Of a DNA stretch of 64,000 bases, positions 24,021-31,298 are shown piece after piece; positions within the stretch are counted from its first letter, which is position 1, and every line of letters starts with the position of its first letter. This DNA is from Paenibacillus_AB hodogayensis (GTDB taxonomy: Bacteria > Bacillota > Bacilli > Paenibacillales > NBRC-103111): positions 1,116,001-1,180,000 of the forward strand of contig NZ_BAAAYO010000001.1 of assembly GCF_039536325.1 (NCBI RefSeq), given 5' to 3'. The translations under genes were made by a program, and so were the position numbers. Below the pieces are notes generated by a model, which worked only from the letters and a program-made list of their open reading frames with translations, was not told the origin of the DNA and made no database searches.

Positions 24021-25706
24021 ATGCCCAAGTCAAAGATGAGATCGGACATGATCAAAAAAGGGTTCGACCGCGCCCCTCACCGCAGCCTGCTGCGTGCGGC
24101 CGGCGTTAAGGAAGAAGATTTCAACAAGCCGTTCATCGCGGTGTGCAACTCCTACCTCGATATCGTTCCGGGTCACGTGCACTTGCAGGAATTCGGCAAA
24201 ATCGTCAAGGAAGCGATTCGCGAAGCGGGCGGCGTTCCGTTCGAGTTCAATACGATCGGCGTCGACGACGGCATCGCCATGGGTCACATCGGCATGCGCT
24301 ACTCGCTGGCCAGCCGGGAAATTATCGCCGACTCGGTGGAAACGATGGTCAACGCCCACTGGTTCGACGGCATGGTCTGTATTCCGAACTGCGACAAAAT
24401 TACGCCGGGAATGATGATGGCGGCTCTGCGCGTCAACATCCCGACAATCTTCGTCAGCGGCGGCCCCATGAAAGCCGGACGGACGAAGGACGGCCGCGCC
24501 ATCTCGCTTACTTCGGTATTCGAAGGCGTGGGCGCCTATATGACCGGCAAGATCGACGAGAAAAGCTTGGAAGAGCTGGAGCAATTCGGCTGTCCGACTT
24601 GCGGTTCCTGCTCGGGCATGTTCACCGCGAATTCGATGAACTGCCTGGCCGAAGTGCTCGGCTTGGCGCTGCCCGGCAACGGCACGATCCTCGCCGTCGC
24701 TCCGGAGCGCCGCGATTTCGTCCGTCAATCCGCCACGCAGCTGATGGAGCTGATCAACCTCGATCTAAAGCCGTGCGATATCGTCACGAAGGATTCGATC
24801 GATAACGCCTTCGCGCTTGACATGGCGATGGGCGGTTCCACCAATACGGTACTGCATACGCTCGCCCTGGCCCACGAAGCCGGGATCGACTACCCGATCG
24901 AGCGCATCAATGAAGTGGCGAAGCGCGTGCCTTATTTGTCCAAGCTCGCTCCGGCCTCCGACCACCATATCGAAGACCTGCACAACGCGGGCGGCGTCAG
25001 CGCCATTATCAACGAGCTGTTCAAGAAGGAAGGCGCCCTGTACGGCGACGTTCTGACCGTATCCGGCAAGACGCTGCGCGAAAACGTGGCCGGCTGCGAC
25101 ATTACGGACCATACCGTCATCCGTCCGATCGACGATCCGCACAGCAAGGAAGGCGGCCTGTCCGTCCTGTTCGGCAACCTTGCTCCGAACGGTTCGATCA
25201 TCAAGGTCGGCGCTGTCGACAAGTCCGTCGGCGGCTACCACCGCGGACCGGCGATCTGCTTCGATTCGCAGGAGGACGTATTGAAAGGGCTGGCCGAAGG
25301 CAAAGTGAAAGAAGGCCATGTCGTCGTCATCCGCTACGAAGGACCGAAGGGCGGCCCGGGGATGCCGGAAATGCTCGCTCCGACGTCGCAAGTCGTCGGC
25401 ATGGGTCTCGGCACGAAAGTCGGCCTCATCACGGACGGACGGTTCTCCGGCGCGTCCCGCGGCATCTCCATCGGCCATATTTCGCCGGAAGCGGCCGAGG
25501 GCGGACCGATCGCCTTCGTGCATGACGGCGATATGATCGAGCTGGATATGAACAACCGCACCATTACGCTGGAAGTCAGCGACGAAGAACTCGAGAGCCG
25601 CCGCGCATCCTGGCCCGGCTTCGAGCCGAAGATCAAGCGCGGCTACCTGGCCCGCTACTCCGCGCTCGTCACCAACGCCAGCCAAGGCGGCGTCATGAAG
25701 ATGTAA
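24021..25706 (+). CDS. ilvD: dihydroxy-acid dehydratase
   Basis: Third step of valine/isoleucine synthesis (also supplies pantothenate and leucine precursors); 561 residues, cytoplasmic, Fe-S dependent. Start ATG at 24021 after AAGGAGG. Conserved blocks: VCNSYLDIVPGHVHLQEFG, CIPNCDKITPGMMM and FGCPTCGSCSGMFTANSMNC (cluster cysteines), ALDMAMGGSTNTVLH, GPKGGPGMPEML and TDGRFSGASRGISIGHISPE. All landmarks are intact. No other ilv gene is adjacent and I found no T-box in the leader. Confidence 0.97.
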   Translation: MPKSKMRSDMIKKGFDRAPHRSLLRAAGVKEEDFNKPFIAVCNSYLDIVPGHVHLQEFGKIVKEAIREAGGVPFEFNTIGVDDGIAMGHIGMRYSLASREIIADSVETMVNAHWFDGMVCIPNCDKITPGMMMAALRVNIPTIFVSGGPMKAGRTKDGRAISLTSVFEGVGAYMTGKIDEKSLEELEQFGCPTCGSCSGMFTANSMNCLAEVLGLALPGNGTILAVAPERRDFVRQSATQLMELINLDLKPCDIVTKDSIDNAFALDMAMGGSTNTVLHTLALAHEAGIDYPIERINEVAKRVPYLSKLAPASDHHIEDLHNAGGVSAIINELFKKEGALYGDVLTVSGKTLRENVAGCDITDHTVIRPIDDPHSKEGGLSVLFGNLAPNGSIIKVGAVDKSVGGYHRGPAICFDSQEDVLKGLAEGKVKEGHVVVIRYEGPKGGPGMPEMLAPTSQVVGMGLGTKVGLITDGRFSGASRGISIGHISPEAAEGGPIAFVHDGDMIELDMNNRTITLEVSDEELESRRASWPGFEPKIKRGYLARYSALVTNASQGGVMKM

Positions 25707-25795
25707 GTGCTGCCCTGCATGGGCTGTCGGAACGGATTACCGGAGGAGAATCGACACAGCCCGACCGGCGTACGCCTATCGCACCATAACAAACA

Positions 25796-25835
25796 GCCTT
25801 GGTTCCCCGAAAGGGGGCCAAGGCTTGTTCGTTTT
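25796..25835 (+). terminator. terminator after ilvD
   Basis: GCCTTGG and CCAAGGC close a stem with an inner CCCC/GGGG pair and GAAA loop, followed by T-rich sequence, about 90 bp after the ilvD stop. Confidence 0.6.
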
Positions 25836-25874
25836 CATTCCATGCGGAAGGCGACAGGCGAACGGATTCCCGCC

Positions 25875-25982
25875 TTATTTCGAAACCAGTGTCCGTTTTT
25901 CCCGCTCGCGGGCCAAATGTTTCATCACCGGATAAAGCGCATAGAGATCCGTAGCGTTCAACTCCTCCAGCAGAAGCATCAT
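25875..25982 (-). CDS. very small ORF, possibly a gene remnant
   Basis: 35 residues, helical and charged (LLLEELNATDLYALYPVMKH, LAREREKRTLVSK). The amino-acid composition looks like true coding sequence. The frame continues a few codons upstream to a TAG at 26009 and there is no convincing ribosome binding site, so this may be the tail of a disrupted gene. No family is recognised. Confidence 0.3.
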   Translation of the reverse strand: MMLLLEELNATDLYALYPVMKHLAREREKRTLVSK

Positions 25983-26172
25983 CTCTTCTTTCAAATCCAG
26001 ATTCTTCTAGTCCGGTTTCGATGGCGGACGGCCCGAATAGCCGGCACTCGTCCCATTGCTTCTTCCCGCAGACCCGCGACCTCCGCTCGGCCCATGACGA
26101 AGAGTGACGTTAATCTTATGTAAATGGATTGTTTTCTGAATTTTTGGACTTGATTTACTTTTACTCCTGCAG

Positions 26173-26202
26173 TTGCAAATGCTTATCTGCCTGTTGTATA
26201 CT
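26173..26202 (+). promoter_or_regulatory. promoter of tRNA-Ala
   Basis: TTGCAA at 26173, 18-bp spacer, TATACT at 26197-26202, about 80 bp before the tRNA. Confidence 0.55.
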
Positions 26203-26282
26203 AAGGAAGTCGCTTGAGGGGCTTGTCTAAATGGATGGAAAGCCTTGCTAGCAACAATGCCGGTTAACCTTATACTTAACAT

Positions 26283-26355
26283 GGGGCCTTAGCTCAGCTG
26301 GGAGAGCGCATCGCTGGCAGCGATGAGGTCAGGGGTTCGATCCCCCTAGGCTCCA
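26283..26355 (+). tRNA. tRNA-Ala(GGC)
   Basis: 73 nt. The acceptor stem GGGGCCT pairs with AGGCTCC (one G-U), with A as discriminator. The D arm is GCTC-AGCTGGGA-GAGC. The anticodon loop CTGGCAG lies between CATCG and CGATG and gives anticodon GGC. The T arm is AGGGG-TTCGATC-CCCCT. CCA is not encoded. It stands alone, followed by a terminator hairpin. Confidence 0.96.
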
Positions 26356-26366
26356 TACTTACGAAA

Positions 26367-26394
26367 GCTCCACTCGAAAGAGTGGGGTTTTTGT
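26367..26394 (+). terminator. terminator after tRNA-Ala
   Basis: GCTCCACTC, GAAA loop, GAGTGGGG, then TTTTTG. Confidence 0.75.
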
Positions 26395-26634
26395 TCTATT
26401 ACAGGAGTTCGGGGATTGAGCCGCTAAAGGGGTTCTGACCGCGTGCAAGTAACGTAGCGGATGAGCACGGCATGGAGATCGAGATCTCCGCTAAGATCGT
26501 CATCGTCGGGTCAGCTTCGTCCGTAACGTTCAATCCGGATTTCCATTTTCCCCTTGGCACAGGAGGAGGAGGCGAACCCCGGGGTTCGCCTGCTAGCAAG
26601 GAGTAGGATTTCGGGGTTCCGCAAAGTAATCGGA
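26395..26634. other. intergenic stretch with a 22-bp perfect palindrome
   Basis: No supported gene. At 26570-26591 AGGCGAACCCC is followed directly by its complement, a perfect GC-rich palindrome that would form a tight hairpin or cruciform. Confidence 0.5.
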
Positions 26635-26745
26635 ATTACCTTCGATACACGGATTAACATTACGGCGATCAATTACCTTCGAAGCACGGCATCACATTGC
26701 GGGGATCAGTTACCTTCGAAGCACGGATTAACATTGCGGGGATCA
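26635..26745. repeat. three exact-period 37-bp tandem repeats
   Basis: Copies at 26635-26671, 26672-26708 and 26709-26745. Each begins (A/G)TTACCTTCGA and ends with GCG(G/A)GGATCA-like sequence. A short partial copy (CATTGCG) follows. There is no spacer variation, so it is not a CRISPR array. Confidence 0.85.
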
Positions 26746-27016
26746 CATTGCGTGGTATAGCACTGAGCACGGCGTTGAATTCTACCTCCAGGAATTTGCC
26801 TCGTTGTATATGGCTCGGGTGACTGCAACGGAATTCAGCGACCTTATTTGAATTATTTTGCAGATATAATAATCTCAAAGGAACTCAAAGCCGTTATTCG
26901 CCTATTTCGATGGCAGTCCTTCGCGAATTGTAGTCAATAGCGGCGTATGGTTCCGTTAGTTTTCAAAAACGACCAAATTTCGTAGAATAACGTCTCTAAG
27001 TTCCGTTGGCTCTCCG
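26746..27016. other. intergenic stretch, AT-rich, no gene seen
   Basis: Contains no frame with a ribosome binding site and no obvious RNA structure. Its start overlaps the decaying edge of the 37-bp repeat. Confidence 0.45.
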
Positions 27017-27066
27017 CTCCCCTCTCTCCTCTCTCCTCTCTCCTCTCTTCTCTCTCCTCTCTTCTC
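27017..27066. repeat. 50-nt pure polypyrimidine tract
   Basis: Only C and T, mostly as CTCTCTCC (8-bp) units. It runs into the stop codon of the minus-strand gene, so its transcript would carry an all-purine GA-rich tail. Confidence 0.8.
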
Positions 27067-27727
27067 ATAGATTCCTCAGGCTGCTGCCTACATTCAACTG
27101 ATAAGTCCGAAATCGCAAATGACCTCCAACCACAATCACATGCTGTTTCTCCACTAAGCCATGCAGCACATTACGAGCGTAACGATCGGTCACTCGAAGA
27201 TGATTCGCAAGTTCCATTGGTGTAAACGGCCGCATAACTCTTCGCGCATACCGCACCGTTTCCGCCTCCATATGATTCAACCGGGCATCCACCTCGAACG
27301 AAAGAAACTTCCCAATGAACGATAAAACCAACTGCTTGCAAAACTCCGGTTCATCCCGAATCGACAAATACGCAATCGGTAGAAAGATCCAATCGTCGAG
27401 CGATAACAAACTTTGTCTGCGGCACAAATCTTTGAAACGCCGTGTATCCAAATCTCTGGCGTGCGATCCGAAATCTTGAACTTCTATATCTCCTTTAGCG
27501 CCTCCTGGCAAAAAAGCCAAATCGAGATACCGATACCCGTTGTTGAAATCGCGGACCTCCCATTCCGGATACAAGTGATCGAAATTACCGACAACCGGAT
27601 ACCAGATCGAACGCAACAACTCCACAGTTCCGTGGCTAAGTCCTTTTTGTAACATCTCACGTCTGCGATGATTCTTCTCCTGCTCAATTTGTTTCTGCAT
27701 CCATATCTCATATAGTTTCTTAAACAT
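27065..27727 (-). CDS. nuclease-fold-like protein with C-terminal winged helix, function unknown
   Basis: 220 residues. The middle reads LDLAFLPGGAKGDIEVQDFG, with an Asp and an E-x-Q pair spaced as in a restriction-endonuclease-like (PD-(D/E)XK) core, followed by RRFKDLCRRQSLLSLDDWIF. The last 65 residues look like a winged helix (MELANHLRVTDRYARNVLHG). This is a motif-level inference; it may be an inactive nuclease fold used for DNA binding. ATG after GGGGGAG. The gene sits alone in a gene-poor region, with a terminator-like hairpin in its leader. Confidence 0.6.
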   Translation of the reverse strand: MFKKLYEIWMQKQIEQEKNHRRREMLQKGLSHGTVELLRSIWYPVVGNFDHLYPEWEVRDFNNGYRYLDLAFLPGGAKGDIEVQDFGSHARDLDTRRFKDLCRRQSLLSLDDWIFLPIAYLSIRDEPEFCKQLVLSFIGKFLSFEVDARLNHMEAETVRYARRVMRPFTPMELANHLRVTDRYARNVLHGLVEKQHVIVVGGHLRFRTYQLNVGSSLRNL

Positions 27728-27754
27728 AAAACTCCCCCTATCTTCTAAACGAAA

Positions 27755-27794
27755 TAAAAAAAGCCGCCTCGATACTTTTAAGTATCAAAGCGGC
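27755..27794 (-). terminator. terminator-like hairpin in the leader of the nuclease-like gene
   Basis: Read on the minus strand, GCCGC/GCGGC and GATACTT/AAGTATC stems are followed by a T-run, 28 bp before the start codon at 27727. As no minus-strand gene lies upstream for several kb, it may be an attenuator or the end of a short RNA. Confidence 0.5.
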
Positions 27795-28285
27795 ATGTGC
27801 TTCATGGCCGTTGACTTGAGTATAGCACTGAGATTTGTTCAGAATCAAGGCGGGATTGAGGGTTCGTCTGCTCGATCTGATATAGTTAAGCCCAAAAAGA
27901 GGTATCCATATATGCATGCAAGAGCATGTGCGAGGCGATTCTTGGCGATTTCAATTAAATACGGTAAAGGGTCTTCGTTTACATCATCAGCGGGCTTAAG
28001 TCTGTACGGGCGAAGGATGCAGATCGTTCAACCGTTCCGTCAATGATGATATCCCATTACAGTGGGATGAGGCTAATCGGTAGCCTTAAAAAGAATTATC
28101 CGCACGCGGATCCGAAAAATGGATATTGAAACCTTTCCCCTTCTATGGTAACGAATTTTTACCTTTGGAAGGGGATTTTATATCATATTTTGCCCCAGTG
28201 TATAATTGACTACAGGCTTTTCAATATGCTGAGATTACAAGGGTCCCATCTATGCGCAGATGGCCAACGGAAGGAGCAAGGGAGT
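27795..28285. other. intergenic stretch, nothing recognised
   Basis: Short frames in both directions lack ribosome binding sites and resemble no family. The sequence around 28047 (ATCCCATTAC and GTGGGAT) could form a small hairpin only. Confidence 0.4.
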
Positions 28286-28800
28286 TTGCTGAAGAAGCAT
28301 CATCGGTCTCTGTCGGCCAGTCTGCTATTGCTTTCGGCTTTCTGTGCAACGGTATTCCTCGGTCAGGAAATGCTAATCTCCATCGTTACCCTCATTGTCC
28401 TGTCGGCAGAGCTCGGGATTTCGAACGGGCTCTTCAAGAAGCATGACAAAAATGTGAAAATAGAAGGGAAAAACAAGCAGGAAGCGCTCCTTGTGAATAC
28501 CTACACGGATGGAGTAAACCTCGTAGAAGAAAACGGCGCCGTGGGCATGCAAATCGTGTCGCTGCTGAAAGCGGTGAAGCGGCTTGACGCAACCGAGACG
28601 AACGAGCTCAGGAGCTGTGGGGCCATAACCGCTTCCAATTCGGAGAAAGCCAACCTCTATTCGAAGCCGGCATTCCGGTTATCGGACTCATTCCTTTGCC
28701 GGACTACCTGCTCGTCGATCGGGAAAGCCGGGAGATGGATAAATTGGACGTGAAACTCATGTGCGAGCTGAATGCTCCCCCGCTTCGAACGCGTTTCACG
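28286..28800 (+). pseudogene. degraded M28-like (PA-domain peptidase-like) gene
   Basis: Frame 1 from a TTG at 28286 encodes two membrane helices and then LLVNTYTDGVNLVEENGAVG, like the T-H-T-D-G..EENG block of M28-like proteins. At about 28610 the reading shifts frame to ELWGHNRFQFGESQPLFEAG, IPVIGLIPLPDYLLV and EMDKLDVKLM, which match the C-terminal part of the same family. The conserved middle is missing and the second part has no proper stop. The junction lies at GAGCTcagGAGCT, a short direct repeat, consistent with an internal deletion. Confidence 0.65.
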
Positions 28801-28819
28801 GGTTCAGGTATTGTAAATA

Positions 28820-28835
28820 TGACATATAGCTGTCA
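28820..28835 (+). promoter_or_regulatory. dyad upstream of the GyrI-like gene
   Basis: TGACA-N6-TGTCA, geometrically like a Crp/Fnr-family half-site pair, 50 bp before the start codon. A Crp/Fnr-family gene lies 0.7 kb downstream. The link is an inference. Confidence 0.35.
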
Positions 28836-28884
28836 CGTTCGAAATGTTAAAATATACAAAAACCAGGCAAAGGAGAAATACAAT

Positions 28885-29520
28885 TTGAGTAAAAAAATAG
28901 AGTACAAGAAAGATTTTAAACATCTCTATGTGCCTAATCGGTTACCGGAAATTGTTGTAGTGCCGAGGATACCTTTTATTATGGTCAGTGGCTCCGGAAA
29001 CCCTAACGGCGAGGAATTTTCCAGTGCGGTAGAAGCTTTATACAGTTTGAGTTATGCGGTGAAAATGTCTTACAAAAGTGACGATGTGCCGGCCGGATAT
29101 TACGAATATACGGTTTTTCCTCTTGAGGGCGTGTGGGACTTGCTTGATCGGACCAAGCCGGCGACGGATAAAAACAACTTGAAGTATACGATTACGATAC
29201 GCCAGCCCGATTTTTTGACTGAAGCCTGGTTTATGCGGTTTCTGGAACAGACGAAAAAGAAAAAACCTAATCCGTTCCTTGAGAAAGTCCGGTTCGAGTA
29301 CGTGGAAGAAGGATTGTGCTGTCAAATGATGCACATCGGCAGCTTTGACGATGAACCGCAAAGCTTTGCTCAAATGGAAGGGTTCTGTGAAGAGAATCGT
29401 TACATCCGTACCAGCAAAATTCATCGGGAGATTTATTTGTCAGATCCTCGAAAAACGCAACCGGAAAAGCTTAAAACCGTGTTAAGATTTCCTATTATAC
29501 AGGCAGATTCTCGTCCTTAG
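28885..29520 (+). CDS. GyrI-like small-molecule-binding domain protein
   Basis: 211 residues from a TTG at 28885, eight bases after AAAGGAG. SAV1822/GyrI-like family landmarks: KKIEYKKDFKHLYVPNRLPE, VPRIPFIMVSGSGNPNGEEF, EALYSLSYAVKMSYK, YYEYTVFPLEGVWDL, and CCQMMHIGSFDDEP. Members bind small hydrophobic or drug-like molecules; a DNA-binding domain is absent. The frame continues upstream into the pseudogene, but that part is not expected to be translated. A Crp/Fnr gene follows at 41 bp. Confidence 0.85.
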   Translation: MSKKIEYKKDFKHLYVPNRLPEIVVVPRIPFIMVSGSGNPNGEEFSSAVEALYSLSYAVKMSYKSDDVPAGYYEYTVFPLEGVWDLLDRTKPATDKNNLKYTITIRQPDFLTEAWFMRFLEQTKKKKPNPFLEKVRFEYVEEGLCCQMMHIGSFDDEPQSFAQMEGFCEENRYIRTSKIHREIYLSDPRKTQPEKLKTVLRFPIIQADSRP

Positions 29521-29560
29521 GCAAATTGGGCGAAATCCGGAAGAGGAGGGAAACCGGCAA

Positions 29561-30190
29561 ATGGACAAGTCGACAAGCAACGCCTTGACCGATGATGCGA
29601 AAGCGCTGACCGCCATGCGCATGCAGATCGATCGAATCGTACCGATTCCTCCGGAGGAATGGGCGTTTTTTGCAGCAAGGACGTCGCGTCGAACGCTGCT
29701 TCAGCACGACCATTTTGTCCGCGCGGGAGAGGAACTCGACGAAATCGCTTTCTGCACCTGCGGCTTGTTCCGCCTGTATTACACAACGCCGGACGGCGCC
29801 GAGTTCAATAAAAACTTTTGCACGAGCGGCGACTTCGTCACCGTTTACAGCTCCTTGCTGCAACAAGTCCCTTCCTATTTTTCCATTCAGGCCATGGCCG
29901 ACAGCGAGCTGATTGTATTCCGTTATTCGGATTTCAAACCATTGTACGATCGCCATGCTTGCTGGGAAAGACTAGGGCGAGTCATTGCCGAGATGTTATA
30001 TCTCCATAAAGAAACCCGCGAAAGGGAGCTGTTGCTGTATTCCGCGGAGGAGCGCTATCGGTTGTTCTTGCAGCGTTATGCTTCGTTGTCCCGGCAGCTT
30101 CCTCTATATCATGTTGCGTCTTACCTGGGCATAACCCCCGTCGCGCTGAGCCGGATACGCAAAAAAATGACGGACCTAAACCTAGGATAA
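29561..30190 (+). CDS. Crp/Fnr-family transcriptional regulator
   Basis: 209 residues. The cyclic-nucleotide-binding-like beta barrel spans about 30-130 (LLQHDHFVRAGEELDEIAFC, GLFRLYYTTPDGAEFNKNFC). The C terminus is a short helix-turn-helix (LPLYHVASYLGITPVALSRI, RKKM). No N-terminal Fe-S cysteine cluster is present, so it is not an oxygen-sensing Fnr. This subtype often controls an adjacent reductase; here a short-chain dehydrogenase follows. Confidence 0.85.
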   Translation: MDKSTSNALTDDAKALTAMRMQIDRIVPIPPEEWAFFAARTSRRTLLQHDHFVRAGEELDEIAFCTCGLFRLYYTTPDGAEFNKNFCTSGDFVTVYSSLLQQVPSYFSIQAMADSELIVFRYSDFKPLYDRHACWERLGRVIAEMLYLHKETRERELLLYSAEERYRLFLQRYASLSRQLPLYHVASYLGITPVALSRIRKKMTDLNLG

Positions 30191-30242
30191 GGAAATCTCC
30201 CCCTTCAAGCTCTATACTGAACGGAAGAAAGGGGAGTTGATC

Positions 30243-30989
30243 ATGAATCCGTCAGGGCATACGATATTGATCACCGGAGGCGCTTCCGGAATCGGTCTGG
30301 CTTTGACCGAGCAATTTCTCAAGCACGGGAATAAAGTGATCGTCGCAGGCCGCAGCGAAAGTAAGCTGTCCGAAGTGAAGGCGCGCTATCCGGATGTACA
30401 GGTCATTCCGTGCGATATTAGCCGGGACAGCGACAGGGGCAGGCTTGTGAAGTGGCTCAACGAGGAGCATTCCGATCTAAGCGTGTTGATCAACAATGCG
30501 GGCATTCAATACAACTACGCTTTCACCGATTGGAACGTCCAAGAGGCCGACAGAACAAGAACAATCCAGGAGGAAACGGACATTAACCTGACCGCACCGA
30601 TCAAGCTGATCGCCCAGCTTCTTCCGCTGCTTGCCCGGCATCCGCAAGCCGCTATCGTCAATGTTTCCTCCGGCTTAGGCATTGTGCCCAAGAAGTCGGC
30701 CCCGGTGTATTGCGCGACGAAAGCCGGATTGCATCTGTTTACGAAAGCGCTCCGGTATCAATTGGAATCGACCCCTGTTCGCGTGTTTGAAGTGATTCCG
30801 CCGCTGGTCGACACGGAGATGACGCGAAATCGGGGAAAACGCAAACTGTCCGCCGAGCAGCTGGCCGCGGAATTTTGGCGGGCGTACCGCCGCGACCGGC
30901 TGGAAATTGCGATCGGCAAGGTCAAACTGCTCAATTGGATGAATCGTTTTGCTCCCGCGGTTGCCGAAGCCATTTTGAAAAACAGCTAA
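30243..30989 (+). CDS. short-chain dehydrogenase/reductase (DltE-like)
   Basis: NAD(P)-dependent oxidoreductase, 248 residues, cytoplasmic. Cofactor loop TGGASGIG at 11-18, NNAG motif in LSVLINNAGIQ, and catalytic S-Y-K as NVSSGLG and YCATKAG. The ATG at 30243 follows AAAGGGGAG; a TTG six bases upstream is less likely. The C-terminal part (VFEVIPPLVDTEMTRNRGKR) is DltE-like. The substrate is unknown. It follows the Crp/Fnr gene and probably belongs to its regulon. Confidence 0.87.
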   Translation: MNPSGHTILITGGASGIGLALTEQFLKHGNKVIVAGRSESKLSEVKARYPDVQVIPCDISRDSDRGRLVKWLNEEHSDLSVLINNAGIQYNYAFTDWNVQEADRTRTIQEETDINLTAPIKLIAQLLPLLARHPQAAIVNVSSGLGIVPKKSAPVYCATKAGLHLFTKALRYQLESTPVRVFEVIPPLVDTEMTRNRGKRKLSAEQLAAEFWRAYRRDRLEIAIGKVKLLNWMNRFAPAVAEAILKNS

Positions 30990-31298
30990 TCTAGGTCTGA
31001 CCGACTGCTCGGCAGAATAGTCCAGTCGGTCAAGCTCCCCCATGTTTTGTGTCCGCTTCAATGTCCCCTTCTTCTCCGACCCCATCCAGTCGGAAGCTCA
31101 TCGTGCCCCATTCGGGCTTCTTCATGTTCACTCCCTCCAAATGCACGGCTTGTCCGCTCTCTTCCATTTCCACGCCTCCACTCGCGGCACAGAGTGTCTT
31201 GTTTATTATGTGTTGATTGGAAACTTGTACAATAAGCTCGAATTTTGTAGAAAGGATTTCGCAGCGTCTGTATGGAATGAATCGGAGAGCGGGAATGT

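Noticed and set aside
26399..26599. A 66-codon minus-strand frame after tRNA-Ala
   Set aside because: It starts in the 22-bp palindrome region, lacks a ribosome binding site and resembles no family.
26635..26745. CRISPR array
   Set aside because: The units are directly contiguous with no unique spacers, and no cas gene is in the window.
27795..28046. An 83-codon plus-strand frame between the nuclease-like gene and the pseudogene
   Set aside because: No ribosome binding site, no domain, and it begins inside the hairpin region.
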